A DNA stretch of 64,000 bases, taken from Aerococcaceae bacterium zg-252. Its GTDB lineage: Bacteria > Bacillota > Bacilli > Lactobacillales > Aerococcaceae. The stretch's first letter is position 1, and each line of letters starts with the position of its first letter. A program made the translations under genes and the position numbers. The stretch spans positions 1,734,001 through 1,798,000 of the forward strand of contig CP066204.1 of assembly GCA_016237705.1 (NCBI GenBank). Reading direction: 5' to 3'. Positions 41,280 through 50,517 of the stretch are shown here, piece after piece. Under the pieces are notes generated by a model. The model was given only the letters and a program-made list of their open reading frames with translations. It made no database searches and was not told the origin of the DNA.

Positions 41280-43877
41280 ATGAAAAAAAGAAGTCTATAT
41301 ATATTAAGTTTCACGATTCCTATTTTAACGATGGCTTTAGTCTTTTGTTGTTTACAATTTTATCCCTTATCAGATAAAACGATTACTTCGGGGGATTTTA
41401 CTGCACAATACTTACCCCTGTATGTCGCCTTGAAAAATGCCATATTAAATTTCGATTTATCACAATTTTACTGGTCATTCAGTAAAGGTCTCGGTGGTGC
41501 AACACCGTCAGTACTCGGTTTCAACAGTATTAGCCCTTTGACATTGTTATATGCTATTTTTCCAGTTAGCCAATATAGTATCTTGACAGTTATCGTTACG
41601 CTATTGCGTCATGGTCTATGTGGCTTAACTTTCAGTTACTATTTAGTAAAATGCAAAAATGGTAATCAAGATACTCAATCCAGTATGTTAACGCTAATAT
41701 TTTCAAGTATCTATGCGCTATCTGGATTTATTATTTCTCAGCAAATCAATCCAAACTTTCTCGATAATTTAGTATATTTACCACTATTAGCTATCGGCAT
41801 TGAGTGCATTTTAAATGGCAAATTCAATATAAAATTCTCTATTGTCTTAGCTATCATGTATCTGACTCAGTTTTATACTGCTTACATGGCAACACTTTTT
41901 ATTGTATTTTATGGGTTATACTATCTTTTATCTTTAAATCTCACTTGGAAACAACGATTATTGCGTTATAGCTCACTCGCTATCGCATCATTTTTAGGTA
42001 TCTTTTTGTGTGGCTTTTGGGTATTTCCCTTGTTATCTAATTTAATTGAGAGCAAGGCATCTGCCGATAGTATTTTTGCAGTCAATTTTGATGTACTCTA
42101 CCAACCCTTGTTAATCTTCACCAAATTTTTTGTTGGTGCTTTTAGTGGTGAAGAATGGGGCGATTCAGCTGCACGTCCACAAATCTATATCGCGGTTATT
42201 GGGCTAATCGGTTTGTGCCATTACTTTATTTCAACAAAAATTTCTTTGCGTGAAAAATATAGTGCAGTGATACTGTTGGGCATTTTTCTAATGAGTTTTA
42301 CTATTCACTTTTTCGACCAAATTTGGCACATGGGACAACGTCCTGTCGGCTTTTATTTTAGAAACTCATGGATTTTTATTTTTATCGCCTTGACGCTAGG
42401 ATATACAGCTTTCCAACAACAAAATCATATTAAAAAACAAGATATTCCAAAATATTTACTGGTACTGCTCGGCATCTGCATAGTGGGTTTCACAGCTAAA
42501 GTAGATTACTTAAATTCGACAAAAATATTTATCTCTGTCCTATTATTTGAATTTACTATCATGATACTGTCAACTACTAAAAAACAACGACTAACACTTG
42601 TATTATTATTAACCGTCGGCGAATTATTCACCAATGCCTTTCTCGGCTTACCGTCTGCCCTATGGTTTATCTCCAATGATAATTTCACACAGGTCAGCAA
42701 TACCTATAACAATACAGCACTAGATACACTGCAAGATTCATCACCTTTTTACCGTGTGGAATCCTATAAGCCACCTATTTATGCCAACTATAATTATTAT
42801 TCAAGAACCAATAGTGTGACCCATTTTTCATCGAGTTTAGAGTTTAACCAAATTGAGCTTTATTCAAAATTAGGACTGCCGTCTTCCACTGCGATGACAA
42901 ATTATGTGTCATTACCATTGACAGATGCCTTGTTTAATTTGAAATATTTTATTGATAGCAATGAACATCATGCACAAACACTTGATTTAGAACAACGTTA
43001 TATGCGTTTGAGTAAATACGATAAATGGCAATCCATTTTTTATAATCCCTACATACTAAATTTAGGATTCTTAGTGGATGAATCATTCACAGCCTATGAA
43101 ATGAATGAGCATGACCCATTTTTCAATCAAAACGAACTGATGAAACGCTTGTTCCAAATTGACGATAATTTATTTGAACAAGAACATTTTTCATCAATAC
43201 AAATGGAAAATCTCGCTGAAAATAACGGCCAATATACTCGCATGGACGAAAATCAACCAACCAAACTTAGTTTTCAATTGATGAATGCGAATAGCGACTA
43301 TTTATACTTTTTGCGTGTACCGAGTGCCGTACGTTATGAATTCACACAATCACAATTGACACAAAATGATAAACCTTATCCATACCAAGACAGGTTTAAA
43401 CGTGACCAAATTTGGCCATTGCACATCGCTGATAATCAAACCATTACCTTTACGATTGACGGCACAAAACCAGATTTCTATGCTTTGCAAGACTTCAAAC
43501 TTTATCGTTTTGATTTAGCTCGCTTTAAAGCTCTCATTACAGCAAAGCAAGCAGATAATATCAAAATTTTATCAGTCAAGCACAATAAAATCAAAGCAAA
43601 TGTAACAGTTAACAACGAACAAATGTCTACTACATTTTTCTCCATTCCATATAGTCGTGGTTGGCATGTCAAAGCAAATGGTCAAACAATCTCCACTAAA
43701 GCTGCTTGGGGCAGTTTCCTCAGCTTTAAGTTGCCAATTGGAGAGCAGCATTTAGAGTTGTATTATCGCCCACCTGGTTTAATTTTAGGGTGTTTAGCGT
43801 CCATTTTATCAGCAGCTATCTTATTAGCGATACATTATCACAATCGATTACGAAAAAAGAGGTTCATCGAACGATGA
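41280..43877 (+). CDS. yfhO: YfhO family membrane protein, putative lipoteichoic acid glycosylation
   Basis: This 865-residue protein has about thirteen hydrophobic segments, then an extracellular C-terminal region of about 370 residues ending with GWHVKANGQTISTKAAWGSFLSFKLPIGEQHLELYYRPPG and a last membrane helix. This is the GT-C-like YfhO architecture. In Bacillus and Listeria the family is linked to sugar decoration of lipoteichoic acid or other polymers. The ATG at 41280 has GGAGG; an ATG four codons earlier overlaps it. The stop codon lies inside the terminator stem. Confidence 0.88.
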   Translation: MKKRSLYILSFTIPILTMALVFCCLQFYPLSDKTITSGDFTAQYLPLYVALKNAILNFDLSQFYWSFSKGLGGATPSVLGFNSISPLTLLYAIFPVSQYSILTVIVTLLRHGLCGLTFSYYLVKCKNGNQDTQSSMLTLIFSSIYALSGFIISQQINPNFLDNLVYLPLLAIGIECILNGKFNIKFSIVLAIMYLTQFYTAYMATLFIVFYGLYYLLSLNLTWKQRLLRYSSLAIASFLGIFLCGFWVFPLLSNLIESKASADSIFAVNFDVLYQPLLIFTKFFVGAFSGEEWGDSAARPQIYIAVIGLIGLCHYFISTKISLREKYSAVILLGIFLMSFTIHFFDQIWHMGQRPVGFYFRNSWIFIFIALTLGYTAFQQQNHIKKQDIPKYLLVLLGICIVGFTAKVDYLNSTKIFISVLLFEFTIMILSTTKKQRLTLVLLLTVGELFTNAFLGLPSALWFISNDNFTQVSNTYNNTALDTLQDSSPFYRVESYKPPIYANYNYYSRTNSVTHFSSSLEFNQIELYSKLGLPSSTAMTNYVSLPLTDALFNLKYFIDSNEHHAQTLDLEQRYMRLSKYDKWQSIFYNPYILNLGFLVDESFTAYEMNEHDPFFNQNELMKRLFQIDDNLFEQEHFSSIQMENLAENNGQYTRMDENQPTKLSFQLMNANSDYLYFLRVPSAVRYEFTQSQLTQNDKPYPYQDRFKRDQIWPLHIADNQTITFTIDGTKPDFYALQDFKLYRFDLARFKALITAKQADNIKILSVKHNKIKANVTVNNEQMSTTFFSIPYSRGWHVKANGQTISTKAAWGSFLSFKLPIGEQHLELYYRPPGLILGCLASILSAAILLAIHYHNRLRKKRFIER

Positions 43878-43889
43878 ACCCCTTTTTTT
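43852..43889. terminator. Bidirectional terminator between yfhO and the P-type ATPase
   Basis: The stem GGTTCATCG/CGATGAACC (43861-43869, 43872-43880) is followed by seven T and preceded by a run of A. It overlaps the last codons of yfhO. Confidence 0.85.
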
Positions 43890-43897
43890 ATTGATTC

Positions 43898-46597
43898 TTA
43901 TTTAATTGAACTTGAACCTGATTTTTCATATTTATTTGCAAAACCAGTCGCTCGTAAAATGAATTTAATTACTTCAACGAAAACAATAATACTTGCTGCT
44001 GCCGCTAACATGATTGACCACTCCGTCATTGACAATTCTACTACGTCAAATAAATTGCGTAAAAACGGAATAATAACAACCATTAATAGCATCGCACCTG
44101 AACCTACAAAAGCATAGTTCAAGTACTTATTCGCAAATGGATTGCTGCTGAATAATGATTTGAATACTGACTTCACATTATAAGCATGGAACAATTGAAT
44201 CATACCTAATGTTAAGAATGCCATTGTTTCACCATGGTCATTACCTAAGCCCATTACATGAGTTGAATACCAGTAAACAAATAAAGTAATACTTGCCTCT
44301 AATACTCCTTGATACACAATACTTGGGAAAACACCAAATGATAAGAAATTATCTTTCGATGTACGTGGTGCGTATTTCATTGAATCTTTTTCGGCACCCT
44401 CCATACCTAATGCAATCGCTGGGAAAACGTCCGTTACTAAGTTAATCCATAAAATATGTACTGGCTCTAAAATTGTCCAACCTAACATTGTCGCAACGAA
44501 TAAGGTAATCACCTCACCCAAGTTAGCTGATAATAAGAACTGAACCGCTTTTTGAATATTAGAGAATACTTTACGTCCCTCTTCAACGGCTACAACAATC
44601 GTTTCAAAGTTATCATCGGCTAAGACCATATCAGACGCACCTTTTGATACTTCAGTACCAGTAATCCCCATACCAACACCGATGTCAGCTTGTTTAAGTG
44701 ACGGTGCATCATTTACACCATCTCCTGTCATTGATACGACAACATCATTTGCTTGCCACGCACGAATAATACGCACTTTATGTTCTGGTGATACACGTGC
44801 ATATACTGAGTAGTTTGCTACACGTTTTGCTAATTCATCATCTGAAATCTCATCTAATTCAGCACCTGTTAATACGTGAGTTTCATTGTTTGCTTCATTT
44901 GGATCTAAGATACCTAAACGCTCAGCAATCGCTTGAGCTGTTACAGCATGGTCACCAGTAATCATAACTGTACGAATACCTGCCTCACGTGCTACTTTAA
45001 TCGCATCGCCAGCTTCTTTACGCTCAGGGTCAATCATTCCGACTAAACCAGCAAAGATTAAGTCGTGCTCTAGCGTATCAGAATTTAATTCTGTTGGTAA
45101 AGTATCAATAATTTTATACGCACCTGCTAACACACGCAATGCTTCACGTGCTAAGGCTGTGTTTTTCGCTAAAATATCATCTACTTGTGCTTGTGAGATT
45201 GGCTCAACATGTCCATTCACATCAACTAAAGTACAACGTTTTAATAATTGATCCGGTGCACCTTTTACAGCCACTGCGTAACGACCGTCAGCTAATTGAT
45301 GAATTGTTGACATTAATTTACGTGTCGAATCAAATGGCACTTCAGCCACACGTGGTGTTTCTGCTAAAGCAACTTGTAAATCAAATGATTTGTCTAAAGC
45401 ATATTTAATCATTGCCGTTTCAGTTGGGTCACCGATTAACGCACCTTGTGCATCAATTTCAGTGTCATTGGCAAAACTGATAGCCTTTAATAAAGGTGTG
45501 TTCAAATCAATTTGTTCTGACGCATCATGTAATTCACCATTATAGTAAACTTTTTCAATCGTCATTTTATTGACCGTTAATGTACCTGTTTTATCCGAAC
45601 AGATAACCTGTGTACTACCTAAAGTTTCAACGGCTGGTAAAGTACGCACTAATGCTTTACGGTCTGCCATTGTACGAGTTCCTAATGACAGGATAATCGT
45701 TGAAATCGCTGGTAATCCCTCTGGAATCGCTGCTACTGCCAATGAAATTGCTACTAATAACATTTCAAGTGGTGCACGTCCACGTAAAAGTCCCACAACA
45801 AATGTCACCGCTGCAATAATTAAAATAAGAATTGTTAACGTCTTACCTAGTTGCTCTTGGTCACGTTGTAAAGGTGTTTGTTGTTTTTCAGTACTTGATA
45901 ACATTGATGCGATATGCCCTACTTCAGTATTCATACCTGTTCCTGTTACCACTGCTAAACCACGACCATATGTCACATTCGTACTTGAAAATGCCATATT
46001 ATTACGGTCACCTATACCAGCTTCTTCTCCTGCAGCAAGTGTAACAATTGATTTTTCAACTGGAACAGACTCCCCTGTTAAAGCTGATTCTTCGATTTGT
46101 AATGAATTTGCCTCAATCAAACGTACGTCTGCTGGCACAACATCTCCAGCCTCTAATAGAACAATGTCACCTGGTACTAATTCGCTACTCTTAACACTTT
46201 GTACATTACCATTACGTCTTACACGAGCAGCTGGTGATGCCATTTTACGCAATGCATCAATCGCTTCTTCAGCTTTCGCTTCTTGGAACACACCGATAAT
46301 CGCATTTAAAATAACTACAAGTAAAATAATCATCGCATCGGTTAATCCATGTACACCCTCAGCAATTACCGAAACTAATGCTGCTGCCAATAATACGATA
46401 ATCATGAAATCTTTAAATTGAGCGAAGAACTTTTGTAAAAGCGTTGTTTTTTCTTCTGCTTCTAACTCATTTAAACCAAACTCCTCATGACGTTTCGTTG
46501 CTTCCTGATCCGTCAAACCATTTGCTACATCTGATTGCAATTTTGCAACAACTTCTTCAGCCGATAATTGATATGCAATAAAATCCTTTTCCAACAA
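43898..46597 (-). CDS. P-type cation ATPase (P2A, Ca2+/Mn2+ type)
   Basis: About 899 residues. The motifs are in order: TGES actuator loop, PEGLP in M4 (cation site), DKTGTLT phosphorylation loop, KGAPDQLLKRC nucleotide domain, TGDHAVTA, GDGVNDAPSLKQADIGVGM, and NLVTDVFPA in M6. PEGLP plus the M6 NxxTD site is the P2A pattern of SERCA/PMR1-like pumps that move Ca2+ or Mn2+. The upstream yybP-ykoY-type leader points to Mn2+ export, as for streptococcal MgtA. The likely start is TTG at 46597, 6 nt after AGGAGG; the next codon is also TTG. Confidence 0.92.
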   Translation of the reverse strand: MLEKDFIAYQLSAEEVVAKLQSDVANGLTDQEATKRHEEFGLNELEAEEKTTLLQKFFAQFKDFMIIVLLAAALVSVIAEGVHGLTDAMIILLVVILNAIIGVFQEAKAEEAIDALRKMASPAARVRRNGNVQSVKSSELVPGDIVLLEAGDVVPADVRLIEANSLQIEESALTGESVPVEKSIVTLAAGEEAGIGDRNNMAFSSTNVTYGRGLAVVTGTGMNTEVGHIASMLSSTEKQQTPLQRDQEQLGKTLTILILIIAAVTFVVGLLRGRAPLEMLLVAISLAVAAIPEGLPAISTIILSLGTRTMADRKALVRTLPAVETLGSTQVICSDKTGTLTVNKMTIEKVYYNGELHDASEQIDLNTPLLKAISFANDTEIDAQGALIGDPTETAMIKYALDKSFDLQVALAETPRVAEVPFDSTRKLMSTIHQLADGRYAVAVKGAPDQLLKRCTLVDVNGHVEPISQAQVDDILAKNTALAREALRVLAGAYKIIDTLPTELNSDTLEHDLIFAGLVGMIDPERKEAGDAIKVAREAGIRTVMITGDHAVTAQAIAERLGILDPNEANNETHVLTGAELDEISDDELAKRVANYSVYARVSPEHKVRIIRAWQANDVVVSMTGDGVNDAPSLKQADIGVGMGITGTEVSKGASDMVLADDNFETIVVAVEEGRKVFSNIQKAVQFLLSANLGEVITLFVATMLGWTILEPVHILWINLVTDVFPAIALGMEGAEKDSMKYAPRTSKDNFLSFGVFPSIVYQGVLEASITLFVYWYSTHVMGLGNDHGETMAFLTLGMIQLFHAYNVKSVFKSLFSSNPFANKYLNYAFVGSGAMLLMVVIIPFLRNLFDVVELSMTEWSIMLAAAASIIVFVEVIKFILRATGFANKYEKSGSSSIK

Positions 46598-46644
46598 TAT
46601 ATGCCTCCTAAATCTTTTCGTTAATCCATAAAATTTCACTCAAC

Positions 46645-46701
46645 AAAAATGAGACTTCTACGCTTACCTATCCTATGATAGATTAAACGCACAAGTCTCA
46701 C
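46645..46701 (-). terminator. Riboswitch-linked terminator upstream of the P-type ATPase
   Basis: A long stem, TGAGACTT (46650-46657) with AAGTCTCA (46693-46700), continues inward with a TGCG/CGCA-type and ATCTATC helices. It is followed by a T-run and lies between the aptamer and the coding start. Confidence 0.85.
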
Positions 46702-46790
46702 TTTTTAAGTACAGTACCAGTAGGGTATCCTACTTGTCGTTGTTGATACTGACGAGATGCTAACATCTCAAGTTACTCCCTCATGAATCT
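46702..46790 (-). ncRNA. Putative yybP-ykoY Mn2+ riboswitch aptamer
   Basis: Reading the minus strand, a GGGAGTAACTTGAGATG segment opens the element, followed by CGTCAGT, AACAACGACAAGTAGG and CTACTGGTACTGTACTT. These are the segments I associate with the yybP-ykoY aptamer: the conserved GGGGAGUA loop strand and a second loop strand near the closing helix. The downstream terminator and the P2A cation pump fit Mn2+-induced expression. I recognise it from pattern and context, not from a covariance search. Confidence 0.65.
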
Positions 46791-46802
46791 TAACTTGTCA
46801 TT

Positions 46803-46830
46803 ATTATACCAAACTCACCAAAGATTGCAA
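46803..46830 (-). promoter_or_regulatory. Promoter of the P-type ATPase leader
   Basis: The -35 TTGCAA (46825-46830) and -10 TATAAT (46803-46808) are 16 bp apart on the minus strand. Confidence 0.75.
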
Positions 46831-46886
46831 TCATTTTTTAACAAACTCTTTAAATGGCACTTTGATTCAAGTCAACAAACATTAAA

Positions 46887-46927
46887 GAAAAGCAATCAGT
46901 GCGTGCTACCTCCTCACCACTGATTGC
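46887..46927 (-). terminator. Rho-independent terminator of the lipoprotein gene
   Basis: A 10-bp perfect stem (46892-46901 with 46918-46927) has a 16-nt loop and a T-rich tail on the minus strand. Confidence 0.8.
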
Positions 46928-46942
46928 CAACTAATTAATCAA

Positions 46943-48397
46943 TTATTTTAATACATCCCATAATTTTTTATCGATATTTCCCAATACTAAGTTAGGATTA
47001 ATCGCATTAAAACGACTGAAATTCAATGTCGTCAAAGTTGAAACACTACCTTCTCCTGGAGTAGCTACCCATAAATAAACCGACACCAATTGTTGCGTCT
47101 TTCTATCAATTCGATAGTCCACACCATATATAGCTTCACCTTCACGAACTAAATGTGATATATCGACTTTTCCAGCTGCAGCTTGGAACGACTCTAAATC
47201 ATATTCAAATAATTCACGCAATACATAAACATCAGACTCTTCATCCACTTCTAATGCATCAAGCACATCATGTTTTTCTAACACACGATTGACAAAATAT
47301 TCGTAATAATTTTCAAGAGGCTCATCGCTAGTCGCTACATTTTCTTTATCAAGCGCATAGCGTTTTTGTTGTGCAATTAGACTTGTATCACTCAATTCAC
47401 TATCTTTTACCGTACCTTCAACCGCCATATACGGTACACCTGCAAAATAATTACCTAACACTAATGTTGTCTGAGTGTCATCACCGTCGATTTGATTAGT
47501 ATAGAGTTCATAGTAAGTCAAGGCTTTTGTTGGATTCTTCTCTTTGAAATATTGAGCAAATTCTGTTGATTCTGTATCCAATCCTGCAAATTCTGCAGCC
47601 GTATCAATCTTCCAATCTGCAAATTCTGCATTAGTATTCGTACGGATTTGCACACTATGTTGAATCGTTTGCCCTAAATCAGTGGCCTCTAAACGAATCG
47701 TTGCCACACTAATCGCACCATTTTCGTCATCTACTTGATAATCTAGTGTCACCGTTTTTTTAGCATTCGGTGTTAACATCATTGGAAAATCAATATACTG
47801 ATAAATCGATTCTAATAATTCCGCATCTGTCACTTTTTTTGTCATATGAAGTTGTGATAATCCGTCTTCTACTTCAATGACATCATTACCTTCTAGCATC
47901 AATTTTACTAAATAAAGGTAAACTGTCGGCGTTTTAGTACTCCCTTTTAATTCTTGCCAAGCCATTTTATCCATATTTAAGAAATATTTTTCACCATTAT
48001 AATAATACTCTTGCTTGATGGACTCATCAGCTGCTTTCGTTTCATTTTCGATATAGTACCCTTTCAAAGTACCTTCTTCATATTTTTCTTGTGTTTTCAA
48101 ATGCGAAGTGACTGTTTTGTCATTCCATGTCGTTTCAGTTGCAATATCCATTTCTGCCTTACTTATTTTTGAATAATGCGCAGAAATCAAACTCATTAAC
48201 TGATTAACTTGTTCTGTCTGCTTTTGCTTTTCTACCGCAAAGTCAGTTGAATAATCATCGTCAGAACGCTTTACTTTTTTGTCTTCCCCGGTAATCGGAT
48301 TTCCTCCTGTACTACCCGGTTTAACAGGGCGTAAATCCACACAGCCTGCTAACATACATGTCCCTAGCAGGACAACACTCTTCTTAATCCAATGCAT
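46943..48397 (-). CDS. large lipoprotein of unknown function
   Basis: This 484-residue protein has a lipoprotein signal (SVVLLGTCMLAGC, lipobox LAGC with Cys19), then a flexible Gly/Pro-rich stretch. Two similar all-beta regions follow: about 55-270 with KYFLNMDKMAWQEL, and about 290-480 with repeated IDGDDTQTTLVLGNYF and YRIDRKTQQLVSVYLWV. The pattern resembles DUF6612-type or LolA-like outer-surface lipoproteins, but I cannot name the family with certainty. Monocistronic. Confidence 0.75.
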   Translation of the reverse strand: MHWIKKSVVLLGTCMLAGCVDLRPVKPGSTGGNPITGEDKKVKRSDDDYSTDFAVEKQKQTEQVNQLMSLISAHYSKISKAEMDIATETTWNDKTVTSHLKTQEKYEEGTLKGYYIENETKAADESIKQEYYYNGEKYFLNMDKMAWQELKGSTKTPTVYLYLVKLMLEGNDVIEVEDGLSQLHMTKKVTDAELLESIYQYIDFPMMLTPNAKKTVTLDYQVDDENGAISVATIRLEATDLGQTIQHSVQIRTNTNAEFADWKIDTAAEFAGLDTESTEFAQYFKEKNPTKALTYYELYTNQIDGDDTQTTLVLGNYFAGVPYMAVEGTVKDSELSDTSLIAQQKRYALDKENVATSDEPLENYYEYFVNRVLEKHDVLDALEVDEESDVYVLRELFEYDLESFQAAAGKVDISHLVREGEAIYGVDYRIDRKTQQLVSVYLWVATPGEGSVSTLTTLNFSRFNAINPNLVLGNIDKKLWDVLK

Positions 48398-48516
48398 ATA
48401 CTCGCCTCACTTATTACTTTCTGTACCCTATTATAAACTAAGCAATATATTACCACAATGTTTATTTGTTAGCTATAATCAAGATGATACTGATAATTTG
48501 AAAGGAATGATTAAAT

Positions 48517-48864
48517 ATGACCGATTTTAAACAAGTTCTTGCCAATGCACAACATAATACTAAAGCTGTCACAAAGGAAATTCCAGATGTTATTAAACAA
48601 CGCAATGCATTGCATCACACTGCCTTTAAGGATGGAGCTTTAACTGAAAAAACAAAAGAATTAATTGCTCTAGCTTTTGGTATCGCTGATAAATGTGACG
48701 CTTGTATTGCACATCATGTCAAAAAACTAATCACACTAGGAGTAACACGTGCTGAAATAGCTGAATTAACAAGTGTCGCAATTTTAATGAACGGTGGTCC
48801 TGGAATGGTCTACGCCGCTAAGGCATTAGAGGCATTTGACCAATTGAGTGAGGAGTACGTATAA
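48517..48864 (+). CDS. carboxymuconolactone decarboxylase / AhpD-like protein
   Basis: This 115-residue all-helical protein has the AhpD core KTKELIALAFGIADKCDACIAHHVKKLITLGVTRAEI. It has a CxxC (Cys-Asp-Ala-Cys) and downstream His, the thiol relay of alkylhydroperoxidase-type proteins. It probably acts as a small thiol peroxidase or reductase partner. Start has AAAGGA with a TATAAT 40 nt earlier. Confidence 0.9.
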   Translation: MTDFKQVLANAQHNTKAVTKEIPDVIKQRNALHHTAFKDGALTEKTKELIALAFGIADKCDACIAHHVKKLITLGVTRAEIAELTSVAILMNGGPGMVYAAKALEAFDQLSEEYV

Positions 48865-48900
48865 TAGATGTCGCACCACAGCATCAGACAATAACATCAT

Positions 48901-49009
48901 GGGACTGAGCAAAAAGTCAAAAATTCTAACAAATCGAATGATAAGATTATTGTTAAATCAATATCTTTAATTCCAGTTATTAAAATTTATAGACTTTCTA
49001 CCCAGCCCC
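48901..49009. repeat. Long-range inverted repeat between AhpD-like and NCS2 genes
   Basis: GGGACTGAGCAAAAAGTC (48901-48918) can pair with GACTTTCTACCCAGCCCC (48992-49009), with bulges, around 73 AT-rich bases. GGGACTGNG elements of this kind occur between genes in enterococci and streptococci. It may end transcription in both directions. Confidence 0.55.
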
Positions 49010-49079
49010 AGTAACATCGCCCTTTCAATCCCAAAACCAAAGGAGCCAATAAAGTAAGTTCATTACATTGCCAAAATCT

Positions 49080-50375
49080 TTAAGCCTTTTCTTTTAAAAC
49101 GATGTTTAAAATAATCGCAGCTAATGTCCCTGTCGAAATTCCTGAAGATAAAATCATTTGAATACTTGTTGGCAAGCCTGATAAAATTTCTGGACGAACT
49201 GTTACACCAATACCTAAAGCAAAAGCAACAGAAATAATTAATAATTCTCGGTCACCTAATTTAATTTGTGCCAATGTTTTCAATCCTTGAGCTGCTACTA
49301 ATCCAAACATAATAACACCTACACCACCTAAAACAGGTTGCGGCATTACAGAAATCAATGCTGATAATTTAGGAAAGACACCTAGTATAGTTAAAATAAT
49401 ACCTGCTACAATCATTACATGCGTACTTGCTACTTTTGTTAAAGTAATCAAACCAACGTTTTGTGAAAAAGCTGTGTTTGGCCCTGCTCCAAAAATACCT
49501 GAAATCATTGAACCAACACCGTCTGCCAACACACCATTCGCAGCTCGCTCACTCGAAATTTTCTCTCCAGATGCCTCACCAATCGCCATCATAATCCCTA
49601 CTGTTCCAATCAAGGATACGACATAAGCCGGAACGAATGATAAAGTTGAAGCTAAATCAAATGCGACACCATAACGAAATACTGACGGCAATGCAAACCA
49701 TGCAGCTGATTGAACTGTTGATAAATCAACCATACCTAATGGAATACAAATAATATATCCAAATACCATACCAATAAATACAGAAGCGGTACTCCACATT
49801 CCTTTACCATAATGACTTAAAAACAAAGTGAAAATCATAATGATAACTGCTACGGAAATATTACGCACTGAACCATAATCACTAGAGCCAAAGCCTCCAC
49901 CAGCCCAGTCAATACTTACTGGTAATAAGGTAATCCCAATTAATGACACAACTGTCCCAGTAATTAATGGTGGGAAGAATCGAATTAACGGCTTAATAAA
50001 ACGACTTAAAATAATTTCAACAAATGACCCTAAAATAGTCGCACCGACAATTCCAGCCACTCCTAATTGAGAACCCACACTAATTGACGGATTCACAAAA
50101 GTAAAGTCTGTTCCCATCATACCGGATACTCTTGACCCAATTGGTCCTACCCCTTTAGATTGCAAAACAGTCGTAATACCCGACGCAAAAATTGTGGCAC
50201 TGACCATTAACGAAGTTTGTTGTGGGTCAAAACCTAACGCACTACAAACAACCAACGGAACAGCTACTATCCCAGCAAAAGCTGCTAAAATATGTTGCAA
50301 TGCCAAAACAATCGTAACTCCTACTGGTGGTTTATCATTAATACCGTATTTTAATTCGTGATTCATCTCAGACAC
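49080..50375 (-). CDS. NCS2 nucleobase:cation symporter (xanthine/uracil permease family)
   Basis: This 431-residue protein has about fourteen membrane segments. Conserved parts: LALQHILAAFAGIVAVPLV in TM1, GTDFTFVNPSISVG in TM3, and GEASGEKISSERAANGVLADGVGSMISGIFGAGPNTAFSQNVGLI with the TM8-TM10 substrate residues. The SERAANGVLADG motif suggests a xanthine or uric acid subgroup more than uracil. The start is GTG at 50375 with AGGGG seven nt before; an ATG three codons later is too far. No purine riboswitch was seen. Confidence 0.88.
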   Translation of the reverse strand: MSEMNHELKYGINDKPPVGVTIVLALQHILAAFAGIVAVPLVVCSALGFDPQQTSLMVSATIFASGITTVLQSKGVGPIGSRVSGMMGTDFTFVNPSISVGSQLGVAGIVGATILGSFVEIILSRFIKPLIRFFPPLITGTVVSLIGITLLPVSIDWAGGGFGSSDYGSVRNISVAVIIMIFTLFLSHYGKGMWSTASVFIGMVFGYIICIPLGMVDLSTVQSAAWFALPSVFRYGVAFDLASTLSFVPAYVVSLIGTVGIMMAIGEASGEKISSERAANGVLADGVGSMISGIFGAGPNTAFSQNVGLITLTKVASTHVMIVAGIILTILGVFPKLSALISVMPQPVLGGVGVIMFGLVAAQGLKTLAQIKLGDRELLIISVAFALGIGVTVRPEILSGLPTSIQMILSSGISTGTLAAIILNIVLKEKA

Positions 50376-50403
50376 AAAAACACCCCTTAAATTGAATTTA
50401 CTG

Positions 50404-50438
50404 ACTATCAGTCGAAATCTTTCGTTAATAATCTGATA
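50404..50438 (-). promoter_or_regulatory. Hairpin in the NCS2 permease leader
   Basis: CTATCAG and CTGATAG (50404-50410, 50432-50438) form a 7-bp stem that encloses a smaller CGAAA/TTTCG stem, 30 nt before the start. It does not match the purine riboswitch consensus. It may be an operator or a leader hairpin. Confidence 0.35.
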
Positions 50439-50517
50439 GCTCAACTATAAATTCATTCGAAGAGGAATTCAACAAAATATTAATTTTAAAACTATTTTTT
50501 TATTTAATGTTCGTGTT

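Noticed and set aside
45570-46421. A long open frame (283 codons) on the plus strand
   Set aside because: It lies entirely opposite the P-type ATPase gene. It has low-complexity Ser/Thr/Asn-rich content typical of antisense frames and no ribosome site.
50376-50500. Purine riboswitch before the NCS2 permease
   Set aside because: The conserved purine aptamer segments are not found; only a simple hairpin is present.
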